A stretch of DNA of 64,000 nucleotides from Benincasa hispida. Taxonomy: Eukaryota; Streptophyta; Magnoliopsida; Cucurbitales; Cucurbitaceae. Under the pieces are notes generated by a model that saw nothing but the letters and a program-made list of their open reading frames with translations, ran no database searches and was not told where the DNA came from. The stretch's first letter is position 1. Every line of letters begins with the position of its first letter. Of this stretch, positions 10,588 through 22,400 are shown piece by piece. The position numbers and the translations under genes are program-made. The stretch covers positions 50,065,813 to 50,129,812 of the forward strand of contig NC_052349.1 of NCBI RefSeq assembly GCF_009727055.1, in the 5' to 3' direction.

Positions 10588-12870
10588 GCGTCACACACCT
10601 TTTCTTGGCCCGAGAGGTGTTCACACATAGTTGGACTATGTTGTATTATTCACAATCTTGGTGCGCGGTAGATTAGAAGTCAATTTTACTTGACAACCAA
10701 AATCCCGTGGACACATTATGCGATGCATGTTCCTAAGATATGCGTTGATAGTCATGCATCGATGGTCATGCGTTGGACTGATATTGCGTTAATGAATGTA
10801 TACGATGACCATGTGTCCTGCCACAAGTTTTCTTGCGCTGGAACCAAGTATAATTCCAACGCAAGTTTCTCAAGTAATCTGAGGTCGAACATAGGGACTT
10901 GTAGCTATATGTTGCGGTGATGTGCATGCGGCGGTTTGAATAAAAGAATGGAGGGGATGTTGCTAAGTTAATCCTGCTCCTACTTCTATCTAACAGACAA
11001 CGCAATGAGAATATGCATGAAAGATAGAGATACGACAAACCTTGACATGAAATAAATGTATGGGAAAATAGATAAAATGCGGAGATGCTTTCATTGCAAT
11101 ACTTAAGAGTGACTGCAAGGGCAACCCTAGTTAACGCAAGCCAATGCGATCATGCTACACTCATACAATAGTAAACCACCTCTCGGTGCGAATGCTACGG
11201 CTTCTAATGCTAGAACGCATGCGATGTATGTGCAGAGGTGTCTATAGGGCCTACACATAAGCCTCTAATTCTTGTCCATGCGATGATACACAAACAAGGC
11301 AACCACATATCATCATTCCTATTCCTAGGGTGCATGCGATGCAGTGTTGATAAACAGAGCTTATCTCTAAGTCCCTATCTCTTGCTTATGCCGATCTAAT
11401 CTCGCTCTCTCGAGTCTAAATTCTAACCTAGCTCTCTCGAGTCATTAGGTTCTTTCTTTAGACTCTCTCTTGAGTAGCTTTAAAGGGGTGTTGGGCACAA
11501 CATAAAACAAGACAAACACATGAACTTGGTTGATGCAAGGTTGTTACTATGCCTAGTGAACAACGCATACCTTGCTTAATGCGTCCAACCACTTACCCTC
11601 CCGAACAGTTGATTGTTGCTGACTTTACTCATAGACAAGCAATGCATTAGCCTATAGACAGACGTTACAGCAGCTTCACACTAAGCAAATAAGGTTACTC
11701 ACACACTCACACAACGCACACCTCTCGGTAGGTTGCTACATGCTTCATATCCCTAATCTACATGACTAAGTATGCAATACCCAAGCAATCTCACCAAGTA
11801 TTGTAATGAAAGTAAAGATGCTACGCAAAGAAGATGGAGATGGAGTTGAAGTGAGAGAAGTGCATTGAAAACAAGTTGTATTAATTCCTTAATCACAAAA
11901 TGTCATACAATAAAATTTAGGAAAATAAAGGAAAAAGAAATGACCAGCTGGAAGCAAAGATTTGCTCCCAGTGGATGTGCATCAAGGCTGTCGGTGGTGC
12001 CATGGTTGGGCGGAGGAGCTGACTCTTTCGAGATCTAGCTCTGGTCGAAGGCTCCGGTCATCACTCGGAATGGATGAAGGAGGTGAAGAACTCTCAGCGT
12101 CTTCTCACACATTTTGTCTGGATCATAAGGATTCGCCTTAGGCAAACCTTAGGCGAAAACCTTGGATGATCTGAATTTCTGCTCATCGGCTTCTATTTAT
12201 AGAGCTTGGGTTGCCGACAGCATTAATTGGACTGCTCTGAGCCTAACGTTCGATGCGTTAGTCCTTTCTGAACCTCTGTCACCAACGGCGCGGTAGGTGA
12301 AATGTCAGCATCAACTTTGGATTTTCTCGAGATAGATGCGATGATGCGTTCATTCCACCACTTTGGGTTGATCCCATTAGAATGCGTTGTCGCATAGCCG
12401 CAATCATTCAATGGCCGCATTCGCTTAACACCGCAACTCTACATGATGATCGCAATTGCTTGACGAGCGCAACTCCCATGCGGTGGACGCATACGGCTGA
12501 TTATCGCAACATCCATGTGTTGATCGATGCGTTTGCCTTTGCGATGGAGTGTTCCTCCGCATACGGTCGTCTATGCGGTGGTTCGGTTTTCACGTTTGCA
12601 TTCATTTCCTGCATTAGCTACAGAAATAGAACATTGAACGCATAATAACGCAAAATAACGGGTTAGCTGAGATTCAACATGCTAATCGATGCAAACTCTT
12701 TTTCTCATGAAGTCCTTATCATGATTGACGTATATTCTACCTAAGAACCTTCATAATTCTAAGTAAAAGGCCTAAAATGACATGCATTTCTGCATGTCAT
12801 CAGCGCCACACACCTTTTCTTGGCCTGAGAGATGTTCACACATAGTTGAACTATGTTGTATTATTCATTA
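10588..12870. repeat. 66-bp imperfect direct duplication flanking the nested Athila LTR
   Basis: The copia LTR sequence beginning 'cacacaccttttcttggcc' and ending 'gactatgttgtattattca' occurs before (about 10588-10653) and after (about 12803-12870) the Athila LTR, with about five differences. A simple LTR insertion would duplicate only 5 bp. Between the left copy and the Athila LTR there are also about 65 bp with no match to either element. Confidence 0.75.
10719..12802 (-). repeat. Athila-type LTR nested in the solo copia LTR
   Basis: The right edge, read on the minus strand, is TGATGACATGCAGAAATGCA, a variant of the Athila LTR start. Internal landmarks match the LTR at 2713-4543: 'cacaagttttcttgcg', 'gaggtcgaacatagggact' near 10884, and a TATA-like box (ctatttatagag) near 12194. 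The left edge is uncertain because the terminal TGATGC is not clearly preserved; tgcgatgc at 10719 is the best guess. There is no internal domain, so it is a solo LTR. Confidence 0.65.
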
Positions 12871-13615
12871 GACGAATCAGTGGTACTTAAGGAGTGAGAT
12901 GTAACTACAAGGGCAAAGGGTAAATTAGCCTAGCTGTACTTATGAGCATGTGTGAAGGGTCATCGTACTCATGATTGGTTATATCCGATGGATACATAAA
13001 TATATCTGTAGTAAGAAGAGTTCAGTTGTTGGTCTTTAGTGGAATACCTGATAGTTAATGGATGGTAGATCTCGTGGCTAAAGAGTTTGGTCAGCTATTC
13101 ACGTACCGTTGGAGTTTCGAGCCACGGGTCCATTAGGTTCCCTGGGTAGTTTGGATAAAGTCGAGAATCAGTATTTGGGTTAATTTGAAATGTTCAAATT
13201 GACAAGAGGAAGTTCTATTATATATGATATAATTGGACTTGTTAATTATATATGATATAATTGGCTAAATGTATGAGATACATTATTTTGGAGGAAATTA
13301 GATATAAATATGATTTATATCAAGTATAGGAGAAAACACTATAGTTGATATATGATATCAAAATATACGTTAAGAATATAATATGATTATATTCATTATT
13401 TTAATAATTAAGCGGTTATGAGATAATTAACCGAAGTTTTCTCCGAATTCGTGCGAAAGTGGGAAGTTGAATTCAATTCTAGTAACTGAAGAATAAAATG
13501 AAAATAGTTTTCATTTTGCAAGATATATGCAAGAGACATGCTAAATCGCTCACAGTGTGAAAGCATTGTATCGCTTAGTGTTGAGAGCCTATACGATAGC
13601 ACCCTGCCAACCAAC

Positions 13616-13780
13616 TAAACGATCACACACTCACATTTTCTAAACGATCGCCTGCGATTTCTTAAATGATTACTTACCTTTACTAGATGATCACTTAGCG
13701 CACCGAGCGTAACTAAATGATCGCTTAGAATTTACTACACGATCGTGTATCCCGACCTAAACGATCAAGCACTCGACTAT
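13616..13780. repeat. CGATCG-rich array inside copia LTR
   Basis: Spaced repeats of 'taaacgatcgc/taaatgatcgcttag' words sit near the 3' end of the LTR. The same place in the other copies holds similar arrays of different length (2267-2470, 43795-43990, 49818-49900). Confidence 0.7.
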
Positions 13781-14208
13781 ACGATAGTCTTTCCTTTTCT
13801 CCCACTTGCTTGTTCATAATACATAATTGCTTTTCCTCCTCCCCTCTACCAATTCCATCAAAGTCCGCCCTTTGGATTCTCACTCCGAGAGTACTGAGGG
13901 CTTCGAGTGGTGGTGTCGTCCCCGTTTCCTATTGTTCGTGTGGTGCTGTTCGTGTAGACAACCGTGGTGTTGCTGGATGAGAAAGAGCGTGAGGATTTCA
14001 TTCATGGTGAGATCGAGTTCTTGAAGAAAGTCTTCAACTGGTACGTTCTCTCAGTCTTGTGTCTTTTATCTTTTAAAGCATGCCAGTAATTAGTGTTTTC
14101 AATGCATATCTGTAAGTTAGAATGTGTGTGTGAAAATTCTGTCATAATGAAATTGAAAAGATCTGCTTCTGCTCATAGATACTCTTTTATAAAAGTTCCT
14201 TCAGCCTT

Positions 14209-15420
14209 TAAGCACCAGCTTAGTGGAATTAGGGGATTTATAGAGTAAACCTCTATTTATGCTTCTAACTAGGTAACGAAAGGTCCATTTAGTTGCTTTC
14301 TAGTGGGCTTTCCCTAGATTGTGCATGTATCTACTGATCAAGCTTGAGCTATGAGCTAAGTTTGGTCTTGTACAGACATTAAGTATAATATTACACTGCC
14401 TATTGCACCTGAGTAGAGTACTTTATTCATTTTCTAAATATCTTATTCAAGTTTAGGAGAGTCTTTAGCACATAGCTTGAAGTTTTGTGCCAGGGTGTGC
14501 CAGCTGCCTTAGCATTCAGCATGTTGAACCTAGTTAGTATTCTTTTAGTGTAGTCACTTTGGGAGACAAAAAGTTCACCCTAGGATCTGCTTCTCTCAAT
14601 GAACATACCTAGAATTCTTTTAGCTGGTCCTAGGTCTTTCATCTCGAATTCATAACTTAGTTGTTCTTTAATTTGATTTACTTCTCCAATGTCTCTCCCT
14701 GCAATGAGCATATCATCAACATAGAGTAGTAAATAGACCATGCTTCCATCTTTAGCTTTTCTAACTTCTAGTGAATTTGATCTTCTTCATGTAATCATTA
14801 AAAAGTTTATACCAACATCTAGGGGCTTGCTTGAGGCCATATAAGAATTTATCCAGTTTGCACACTAGACTTTCTTTGCCCTCAACTTCAAAACCCATAG
14901 GTTGATCCATGTAGATTTCTTCATCTAACTTTCCATGTAGGAAAGTTGTAGCCACATCCATTTGTTCAAGTTCATAATTTTCACAAGCCACTATTACAAG
15001 TAGCAATCTAATTGAAGTATGTTTGACCACTGCGGAGAAAATTTCAGTGTAGTCTAATCCTTCCTTCTACTTAAAGCCGTTGGCAACAAGCCTGGGTTTA
15101 AATTTTATCCTCTCTAAGCTATTATCAACTAATTTTCTTTTAAAAATCCATTTATAAGGGATGGATTTTTTTATTTGGAGGAAGAGGCATTAAGACACAA
15201 GTGTTAATCTTCTCTAAAGAAGTCATTTCAACTTCCATGGCTTGCATCCACTTATTCTTTTCTTTGCTTGACATGGCTTCTTCAAAGTTCTGAGTTTCTT
15301 CATCAAGAATGCTTTCTGCGATGTTAGCAAAGTCTGATATATAATCAGTATTTGAATATCTAGTTGGTAGCCTGATTTCTCTTCTTCTTCTATCTCTTGT
15401 TAGTGAGTAATCAATTAGGT
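14209..15420 (-). pseudogene. Copia reverse transcriptase remnant
   Basis: The minus strand gives MVKHTSIRLLLVIVACEN, EQMDVATTFLHGKLDEEIYM, then DKFLYGLKQAPRCWY (15030-14790), standard copia RT blocks. The catalytic motif LLYVDDMLIAG lies near 14730-14700 and FEMKDLGPAKRILG near 14640. Reading continues with many stops to the insertion point at 14208, beyond which RNase H resumes at 9863. The enzyme would copy the element RNA into DNA inside virus-like particles. This copy is dead. Confidence 0.85.
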
Positions 15421-15427
15421 TCTCTGG

Positions 15428-16440
15428 TTAAGAACTTTGATCTTGTGCTATTTGTTCACTTGCTTCAGTTTCAATGGCCTGAGGATTCAGGTCATCACTT
15501 TCTGTTGAGACATTTTTAATTTTAGGTAAGAGCACCACCTTAAAAGTCGTGGGATTCTTATTTAACACTTCTTTAGCCAGTTGTTTCCCCTTTTCCAACA
15601 CTATAAACATCTCATCTTCTCTGAAAATGATGTCTCTACTCACAATACTTCGATTATAACTAAAGTCCCAAAGCTTGAAGCCTTTAATTCCTTTAGAATA
15701 CCCTATAAACATGCACTTTAGGGCCCTAGGTTCAAGTTTTCTTTGTCTCACATGTACATATGTTGTGCACCCAGAGGCTTTTAGGTTGGATAAGTTTGGA
15801 AGTACACCTGTCCACATTTCCTAAGGTGTTTTCATGTCAATGGAAGTGTAAGGGCTTATGTTAATGGTGTAGGTGGTTGTTGCTAGAAATTCTGCCCAGA
15901 AAACTTCTTCGAGGTTAGCCTCTGATAGCATGCACCTCACCCTTTCCATAAGAGTTTTGTTCATCCTTTCAGCTACCCCATTTTGCTGAGGTGTATAGGT
16001 TATGTGTCTGATTATGCCATGCTCATTAAAAAAATTAGTGAACATATTATTCCTGAACTCAAGGCCATTATCTGTTCCCAGAGTTTTTACTCTTTTTCCA
16101 GTTTGATTTCAACTCTTGTAGCCCATTCTTTAAATTTTTCAAAGGGTTGTTTTTTAGATTTTAGCAAAAAGGTCCATACTTTTCTAGAGTAGTCATCTAT
16201 TAGGGATAGAAAGTATCTTGAATCACTCCAAGAAGGATTTCTAGCCGGTCCCCATAAGTCAACATGTATGTAATTGAGTTTATCCTTTGAAGTATGGATT
16301 CGTTTTGTGAATTTGAGTCTCTTAGCTTTACCATAGACACAATGCTCACAAAAGCTTAGCCTCTTAGTGCCTTTAGGTTGAATTAGCCCCTGTTTTGTTA
16401 ATTCAATCAAGCATTGTTCACTGATATGTAAGAGTCTCTT
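15428..16440 (-). pseudogene. Copia integrase remnant
   Basis: Minus-strand pieces give the zinc-binding end (FCEHCVYGKAKRLKF near 16340), the first catalytic Asp (HVDLWGPARNPSWSD near 16250), the second Asp in a TDNGLEFRNNMF stretch (near 16060), and the catalytic Glu (TPQQNGVAERMNKT near 15970). The C-terminal part (GYSKGIKGFKLWD) runs to about 15430. A one-base shift near 16087 and a stop near 15820 break it. The D,D-35-E set is therefore still readable although the frame is lost. Confidence 0.85.
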
Positions 16441-17090
16441 ATGCCATAACTCAACGCCTTCTGACTTGCTGCCCTAAGATAGTAAAGCAACATTAGGAAA
16501 GGACACATTTTTCAAGTAATATAGGCCATTCATCCTTACTCCAAGTAGGATTGTCTTTCCAGCCCTCTTTACTTGTAGATTCTCCTTGTTACTAATGTAG
16601 TAATAGTCTTAGTCAGCTAACATTCCCAAAAAGATTAATTTCCTTCTATGTTTAGGTACATGTCTTACCTCCCTTAGAAGTATTTCTCTATTGTCTTCTA
16701 ATTTTAGGCATATAGAGTCAATTCCCACGACTTAACAGTCATGATCATCCCTCATGTAGACTGAGCCTCCTTCCCATGATTTGTAACTCACAAACCATTC
16801 TCTTTTGGAAGTCATATGATAGATACACCTTGAGTCCATGACCCAGTCTCCCTTCTCCTCAGTCTTATATCCCATGGGCTTCAAATGAGTTGTTGTTAGG
16901 ATTTCAGTATATTCATAGGAGTTTTCACCCACTAAAACATTACCTCTGCCATAATCTCTTGGTTTTTTGTTGTCACTTCTTTCATAGTCTCTATTTCTGT
17001 CATTTCTGCCATTATCTCTCTGTTTTCTTGAGTTTCTTCTATAGGATTTTCTTTTCTCAGGACAATTCCTCTTGAAGTGTCCCTCCTTGT
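16441..17090 (-). pseudogene. Copia protease and gag-pre-integrase remnant
   Basis: The minus strand has GDWVMDSRCIYHMTSKREWF (16860-16795). It is the aspartic protease active-site region, where the family has D-S-G; here Arg (R) replaces Gly, which would abolish activity. It is followed by a gag-pre-integrase region with stops. It sits between gag and integrase, as in all copia elements. Confidence 0.8.
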
Positions 17091-17810
17091 GTCAAATGAA
17101 GCACTTCAAGGGAGGTTTATCCCGATGGTTCTTGTGGGTTTTGTCAAAGAGACTCCCTCTAGTGAAGTTCTTCCCTTTTGAGTAGAGAGACTCGGCCCCT
17201 CTAGCCTTATTCTCTATTTTTAGCTCACGTTCTTTACACCTTAGAGCATTAATCATTGAGTCCACTGTCACATTGTCTCTGCCATATTTCAAAGCTGATT
17301 TGACTTCTTTGTAGGCTTCATGTGTTGAATTTATCGGGATGGCAACTTCACTCTCAGCCCCTAATTTCTCACCAGATTGATTAAAAGCATTTGTAAGCTT
17401 TTTGAACTCATCTAAATTCTCATCCAACGATTTAGATGGGTTTATTTTAAAAGAAAACATCCCTTCATGAATGTAAATTTTATTGGGAAGATCCTTTTTG
17501 TCATAGAGCAAGTGTAGCTTCTTCCAAACATCATGGGCTAAGAGTTCATCAATTACCTGTCGAAGTACAGTATCTGAAATGTATAGAATCAAGGTTGTGT
17601 AGGCTATTTCTTCCATAGTTTGTTTCTGCTCATCAGTAATTGTTGGAGGAATTTCTTTTGGATCTTCAAGAGCATTTGCTGCCGAGTAAAATCCCCATTC
17701 CCAGTAAACTTCTCAATTTCATATTTTGTTGATCCCATTGTGTATTCTCTAATACTTCTTGACAGATTGTTGAAGAATCTTGTTGGTTCTTGGCAATTCT
17801 TGGATAACAA
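17060..17810 (-). pseudogene. Copia gag (capsid and zinc knuckle) remnant
   Basis: The minus strand starts near 17725 with MGSTKYEIEKFTGNGDFT, the typical gag start of this lineage. A shift near 17610 is followed by a capsid domain (LLYDKKDLPNKIYIHEGMFS, then SKSLDENLDEFKKLTNAF and EVKSALKYGRDN). The zinc knuckle near 17105-17065 reads KCFI, a stop, then HKEGHFKRNCPE. The stop (TGA) falls on the second Cys of the CX2CX4HX4C motif. Gag packages element RNA. The TGA change and the frameshift make it non-functional. Confidence 0.85.
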
Positions 17811-17824
17811 TGGCTCTGATACCA
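17811..17824 (-). other. Primer binding site, initiator tRNA-Met
   Basis: The minus strand reads TGGTATCAGAGCCA, three bases after the LTR end (AACA). This is complementary to the 3' end of plant initiator tRNA-Met, the usual copia primer. Confidence 0.9.
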
Positions 17825-17826
17825 GT

Positions 17827-18447
17827 TGTTAATAATGTGCCCTATTTAATTCGAAATAGAGGAAGCCCATTGTGTTGAGTTTTGGACCAAAGGAAAAATA
17901 AAGAATGAATGATGTTTAAGATGTCACGTTTCCTCTCTTAAACATATGGTGTAAAAAAACTTTGAGTTCTCTATCTGTGATGTCAATGCCTGAAGTGACA
18001 AAAGAAAAATAAAAGAAAACTTCTTCCACTTTCTCTCACAATCTTTGTTTCAGAAAATCCTTTCTCTCTCGTTCTCTTTTTGTCACATTTCAGATGACTT
18101 TCAATGTCTTAAATCCATGGTGAATCGAGCATGCAAAGCAAGATCTGAGTAGAGAAAAAGAAAAGGAACAAGAAGATGTATAGTGGTTCGGTTTTCACCT
18201 ACATCCATTGTTGAAGCTTATCAGAGAGTTAAATCTTTTATTCTTTAGAAGAAGATAGGTTTCTTTTCTCTTCTTACAGTTATATCTCAAAAGAATCCTA
18301 CTTATTTTACATGCTGAGCTGATTATTTAATGAAGAGTGTTTACAAGAAGGTTAATCTATTTTAACTGATTTTGTTTGTTTTTCTGTTTCAGAGACAGCA
18401 GTAACAGACAGTTGGGAAGCTCTAGTTTGCCTCACCTTTCCTTAACA
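17827..18447 (-). repeat. 5' LTR of the Tork-like copia
   Basis: The LTR has TGTTAATAATG at its left plus-strand edge and CCTTTCCTTAACA at its right edge. It is next to the tRNA-Met primer site, so it is the 5' LTR in element orientation. It pairs with 8777-9348. Confidence 0.88.
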
Positions 18448-18675
18448 ATTTCATTTTTATTTTTATTTGGACACTTTCGTTTTTGTGATTGTGAATTTGA
18501 TTGATGAAATTTGTGGGTAGGTGGTGGAGATAGATATTTTATTTTCTGTACTACTAAAGTAACAACTTCTTAATAGTTTTGGTGGCATGTTCTCTAAGTC
18601 ATGGAAGCTACACAAACCTGAGAAATTATAGCTCTCTCATTATATATATATATTTGAAAGGTATTGTAATTAAGT
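18448..18675. other. AT-rich flank, nothing recognised
   Basis: The sequence continues the non-TE DNA interrupted by the copia (left part 8266-8776). Only short poor-complexity open frames and a (TA)n run at 18640-18652 are seen. Confidence 0.4.
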
Positions 18676-18746
18676 GTGGAGTGGGGGAATCGAACCTCAA
18701 GCTTCGAGGTCGATAGTACAAATACTATGCCAATTAAGCTACGTTC
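18676..18746 (-). repeat. tRNA-derived SINE-like unit or tRNA pseudogene
   Basis: On the minus strand a box A-like TAGCTTAATTGG (18741-18730) and a box B GGTTCGATTCC (18696-18686) are spaced as in a tRNA gene, with a pseudo-anticodon region between and a C-rich stretch after box B. The arms do not make a clean cloverleaf and an AT-rich (TA)n tail follows, which favours a SINE head over a working tRNA gene. Confidence 0.5.
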
Positions 18747-19217
18747 TTATTGACTAGCTGGTTATATTTTCACTGGTTCTTTTGTTCACTAAGTACTTCT
18801 ATTTTTGCAACTTCCACTCCCATTTGTCTACTATTATAGTATTATATTTATTACAGTTCATTCCAATATAAATTTAAAGCTTATAGGTAAGTCACTGTTA
18901 TAGACAAATAGTTTTTTATAGGATGGAGATTTTAATTATAATTTAGTTAAAGCTCGTACATTGTGTAGCGTTTGCTTGTTTAGTGTCAATAGTACATTAC
19001 TCTTTCTTTTTCTTTGTAACTTATTATCTATAAGAAGATATATTATGGAAGAAATTCAAACACATAACTTGACATATTAACCTAAGGTTACTTTTTTTCA
19101 TGAACCCTTGTTTTACTCGAAATGTTTATTGATTGATGCTGAAAAGTAATTAGCTTTGTTGGTTGGATTGTTTGTTGTTGTTTTAAGAGAAAATAATGAC
19201 TAAGTTTGTGACATTAC
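18747..19217. other. AT-rich interval, no gene seen
   Basis: No coding signal, LTR termini or tandem array were recognised here. Confidence 0.4.
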
Positions 19218-19343
19218 TGTTGAATCCCACATTGGAAAAACTAAGGGGATTCCCACTCTTTATAAGATAGATGAGTTACTCCTCTCATTGTCAATTGGTT
19301 TTGAGATGGAACCTCATACTATCAAACATGGTATTAGAGTCCA
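19218..19343 (+). repeat. TRIM-like short LTR with primer binding site
   Basis: A 111-bp LTR-like unit (19218-19328) begins TGTTGAATCCCACATTGG and ends ATACTATCAAACA. It is followed at once by TGGTATTAGAGTCCA (19329-19343), a slightly changed tRNA-Met primer site. A second, inverted copy of the same LTR is at 53783-53895. Size and layout fit terminal-repeat retrotransposons in miniature. No second LTR was found downstream, so the element is broken. Confidence 0.6.
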
Positions 19344-21081
19344 TAAAACCCCCGATCAAGATTGGTGAACCCCATACTATCGAACAATTACAACAAATAT
19401 TTGTTCAATAACATTTGATGACTATTGTTTGTTGCACTCTTTTACGCTTGTAAAATGGTATGTATCCATAGAATCTATTGGTTATTCAATAGTTAAGACC
19501 ACTTGCATAGATTGCTTCAAGTTTAGTTTTTTCGTGATGGATGCCTTTGTGACAAAATTTCTAACAAAACTGCCCTCGTCTTAAGGCTTGGTGACACCAT
19601 ACTTATTATAATTCACATATGTGTGCGTACATATATGAATTTTATTCCCAACTCAACACTTGGTTATGAATTCTTTGTCCCTTTTTCTTTTAAAGGGTCA
19701 CTTTTCATTTTGTATTCAACCCACATTTTCTTTTTTGCATCAATAACTAAATTTCAAATGTTGGGGTTTTCTTATATCTGATTTCAGAGTTTTTCACTGG
19801 ATAAAATGATGGGAAAAATGCTACATGATCTCATCAAGAGAGCTTTCCATTGGAAATGGGCTTATTCTCCAGAAGAAAGGAAAACTCTTTCTTAATCTCA
19901 CATTCTTTAGTTCATAATTTAGTTTAGAATCACTTCTTAGAGTTGGAGACACTTTTTAGGTAGAAACACTTTTTGTATATCCTTCTACAAACATTTTTGT
20001 CGAGTACTTTGAATTCAAATTGGTCTAACATCATAAAAAAATTCATTGTAGGTGGAAACACATTTTCTATCTGTAATTCTTAGGAGAATGTTTCTTTTTA
20101 TTTCCTATGTTGCTATTTTAAAGGTCACATTGAGTAAACATTTTGAAAATGCAGTGAAGATGAGTAAGTGTGTAATGATTTTAATGAAATTTTTGGTTGT
20201 AGCGTTTAGGGAACTTTTCTAGCTTGCTTCTAATACTTCAATAAACATAATAGTTGGTCTTTAGTTTTTAGTCTATGTAACTTGGAAATTTACATTTTTA
20301 ACTAAGGTCTTCCAACCTCCTATTCAATTTCAATTTTGTTGAAAAATGATGTTTTTTTATCTGTGAACTTATAGTTTGTAAATGTAAATGTGGTTTTTTC
20401 CTTTTTGAATTTTTTATTGGGAGCTTGCTGAAGTTGGTCATGTGCTTTTGTGATGTGTTTGGTGTTGCTTTTTTTATATTCTTAGCATTTTTTAATATTT
20501 TTTATACATATTTTTATAATTTTTTAATGAAATCTTTGCTCGTCCATGGTTTTTTATAATTACCATTTTTTTCTAAAAGTTTGTTTTCTATTTTTATCTC
20601 AGAAATATTCAACATCATCATGTGAAGTTTCTTGATTTGATAGATTAAGATAGTTTCTTCGATCGTACTCCAACAACTTGCTCAATTTCCTTATCAAGAT
20701 CTCACTATCGTGACAACTTCAAAGATGAAAGTTCAATTCCATGATGCCATAATCTTGAATACTTGTGAATTTTATATTTTCTAAATTTATATAATTTCAA
20801 ATTATATTTGGTGTACTTTTATTGTTGGATAATTATTCATCTTCCTAGTATTCGATACCAGAAAAATTCCTTTCTTGTTCTTTTTTTTTATTTTTATTTT
20901 GTAGTGCATAAATGGATTATGAAATTTCAATTACAAAAGGAAGTCATGATATTTGATGCATTATCAATTATTTTATATTTGTATTTAGCTAAACATAAGT
21001 ATTTGCAATGTAAATGGATTACAAAACTTCAATGTGTAAGTTTATTATAGCATAAAATTGAAGCTGTATATGATATAATAG
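19344..21081. other. AT-rich interval with one exon-like stretch, no gene recognised
   Basis: Most of this interval is T-rich and lacks long open frames. A short open stretch follows a 'gatttcag' splice-acceptor-like site near 19786 and encodes MMGKMLHDLIKRAFHWKW before a stop near 19895. That could be an isolated exon, but nothing supports a full gene. Confidence 0.3.
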
Positions 21082-21408
21082 CACTAAGAAAGGGGTATTA
21101 TATGTTAAAAGATACCAATAATAAAAGGTTATTATATGGTAAAGATAGTATTAAAAAAAGGTTATTATATGGTAAAGATAGCATTAAGATCAAGCTATTA
21201 TACATTAAAGATAGCTTTAATAACTAGTGCTATAAAATCTTTTCATAGCAATGTATACATGCTATATCTTCTCACTCTATAATACAAAAACTCTATAAAA
21301 AGTACTAGACTTTTAATAACATGGGTTTTCATAACCTTCAAAAAAAAGCTATAAAAGGTCTATTATAGCTTTTTTGATTAGCTATTGTATTTGATATTTC
21401 TTGTAATG
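21082..21408. mobile_element. Possible CACTA-type (En/Spm) end or small derivative
   Basis: The left edge reads CACTAAGAAA and the right edge TTTCTTGTAATG, whose reverse complement CATTACAAGAAA is one change from the plant CACTA terminus CACTACAAGAAA. Inside are repeated 'ggttattatatggtaaagata' units (about 21127-21205) and inverted 'agctataaaaggtctattatagct' pieces, resembling subterminal repeats. No 3-bp target duplication is visible (tag versus ttc). Confidence 0.3.
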
Positions 21409-21410
21409 TT

Positions 21411-22400
21411 CTCCATATAATGAGATTGAGAAAATATGTATCCACTTGGATTTCTTGTTAACTGAATTCTAAAGATAACACCAGTAAGACCAAGATAAAG
21501 TATCAAAGTCGTTTGATTTCAACATCTTTTTAGTGGAATCAATAACACTTCTATTTTTGCCCATTTTTAACATATCATCCGCATATAAGCAAACAATGGC
21601 ATACTCTTGATCATAATTTTAACATAGACATATTTATCACACTCATTTATCTTAAATCCATTTGATAACATAGTGTGATCAAACTTTTTATGTCATTATT
21701 TGGGTGCTTGTTTCAACCCATAAAGAGACTTGACAAGCTTACAAATTTTATCTATAAGTCTTTTAACAACAAACCCTTCACGTTGTTGATCTATATAAAT
21801 TTCATCTAAATATCCATTTAAAACTGCAATTTTTACATCCATTTGGTGTATTTTCAAATTTTGTAAAGTTGCTATTGCAATTAACATTCTTTTAGGTGTA
21901 ATCTTCGTCACTGGAGAATAGGTATCAAAGAAATCTAGCCCTTCTTTTGGCGAAAACCTTTAGCAACCAAATAGGCTTTGTAATTATCAATAGTGTCGTC
22001 GACCTTTAGCTTTCTCTTAAAAATCCATTTACTCCCAATTGGTTTACTTCCAGGAGGTAAATCAACCAATACTCAGGTATTGTTTTATAAAATAGATTAT
22101 AGCTCACTATTGATAGTTTCTTTCTAATAAGGTACATCAAGAGATGATACAACTTCTTGAAAAGTCTGAGGCTTACCGTCTATCATATAAGTTATGAAAT
22201 CAAGTCCAAAAGAAGTAGCTTTCTTAGATCTTTTACTTCTTCTAGGTTTAGACTCAGTATTTTGATCGTCTTGACCTTTTGAAGAGTTAGCCTCATTAAT
22301 TCTTTTGGCACCAATAATTTTGTGTAGTTCCTTCTTTAAAGGAAAAATATCCTCAAAGAATTCAACTTCAATAGAGTCCATTATGGTATTATTATCAATA
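21411..22400 (-). pseudogene. Copia RT remnant, lineage 2
   Basis: Minus-strand blocks: an acidic, basic-rich linker with KPRRSKRSKKATSFG (near 22230), the RT stretch KITPKRMLIAIATLQNLKIH, MDVKIAVLNGYLDEIYID and KLVKSLYGLKQAPK (21911-21700), and the catalytic block CLYADDMLKMGKN (near 21580). YADD replaces the usual YVDD. Several frames are needed to read it. It is cut at about 21411. Confidence 0.8.

Larger units (their letters stand above)
9864..14208 (+). mobile_element. Solo copia LTR (nested insertion) with perfect target duplication
   Basis: A copia LTR of the long CGATCG family (9869-14203) lies inside the pol gene of the Tork-like copia. It is flanked by GCCTT on both sides (9864-9868 and 14204-14208). 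Start is taatgggattgatgccctaa (TG changed to TA) and end is aagttccttca, both matching 42311-44424. No internal coding region or second LTR is present, so it is a solo LTR left by recombination. About 2.1 kb of its apparent length is a further nested Athila LTR. Confidence 0.85.
8777..18447 (-). mobile_element. Ty1/copia element (Tnt1/Tork-like), complete but decayed and nested
   Basis: Both LTRs (8777-9348 and 17827-18447) start TGTTAA and end TTAACA. Flanks are ATTTA (8772-8776) and ATTTC (18448-18452), a target duplication with one change. On the minus strand the order is 5' LTR, tRNA-Met primer site, gag, integrase, RT, RNase H, polypurine tract, 3' LTR, the normal copia order. The interval 9869-14203 is a later insertion of another LTR. 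Without it the element is about 5.3 kb, usual for the lineage. Many stops and frameshifts show it cannot move on its own. Confidence 0.88.
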
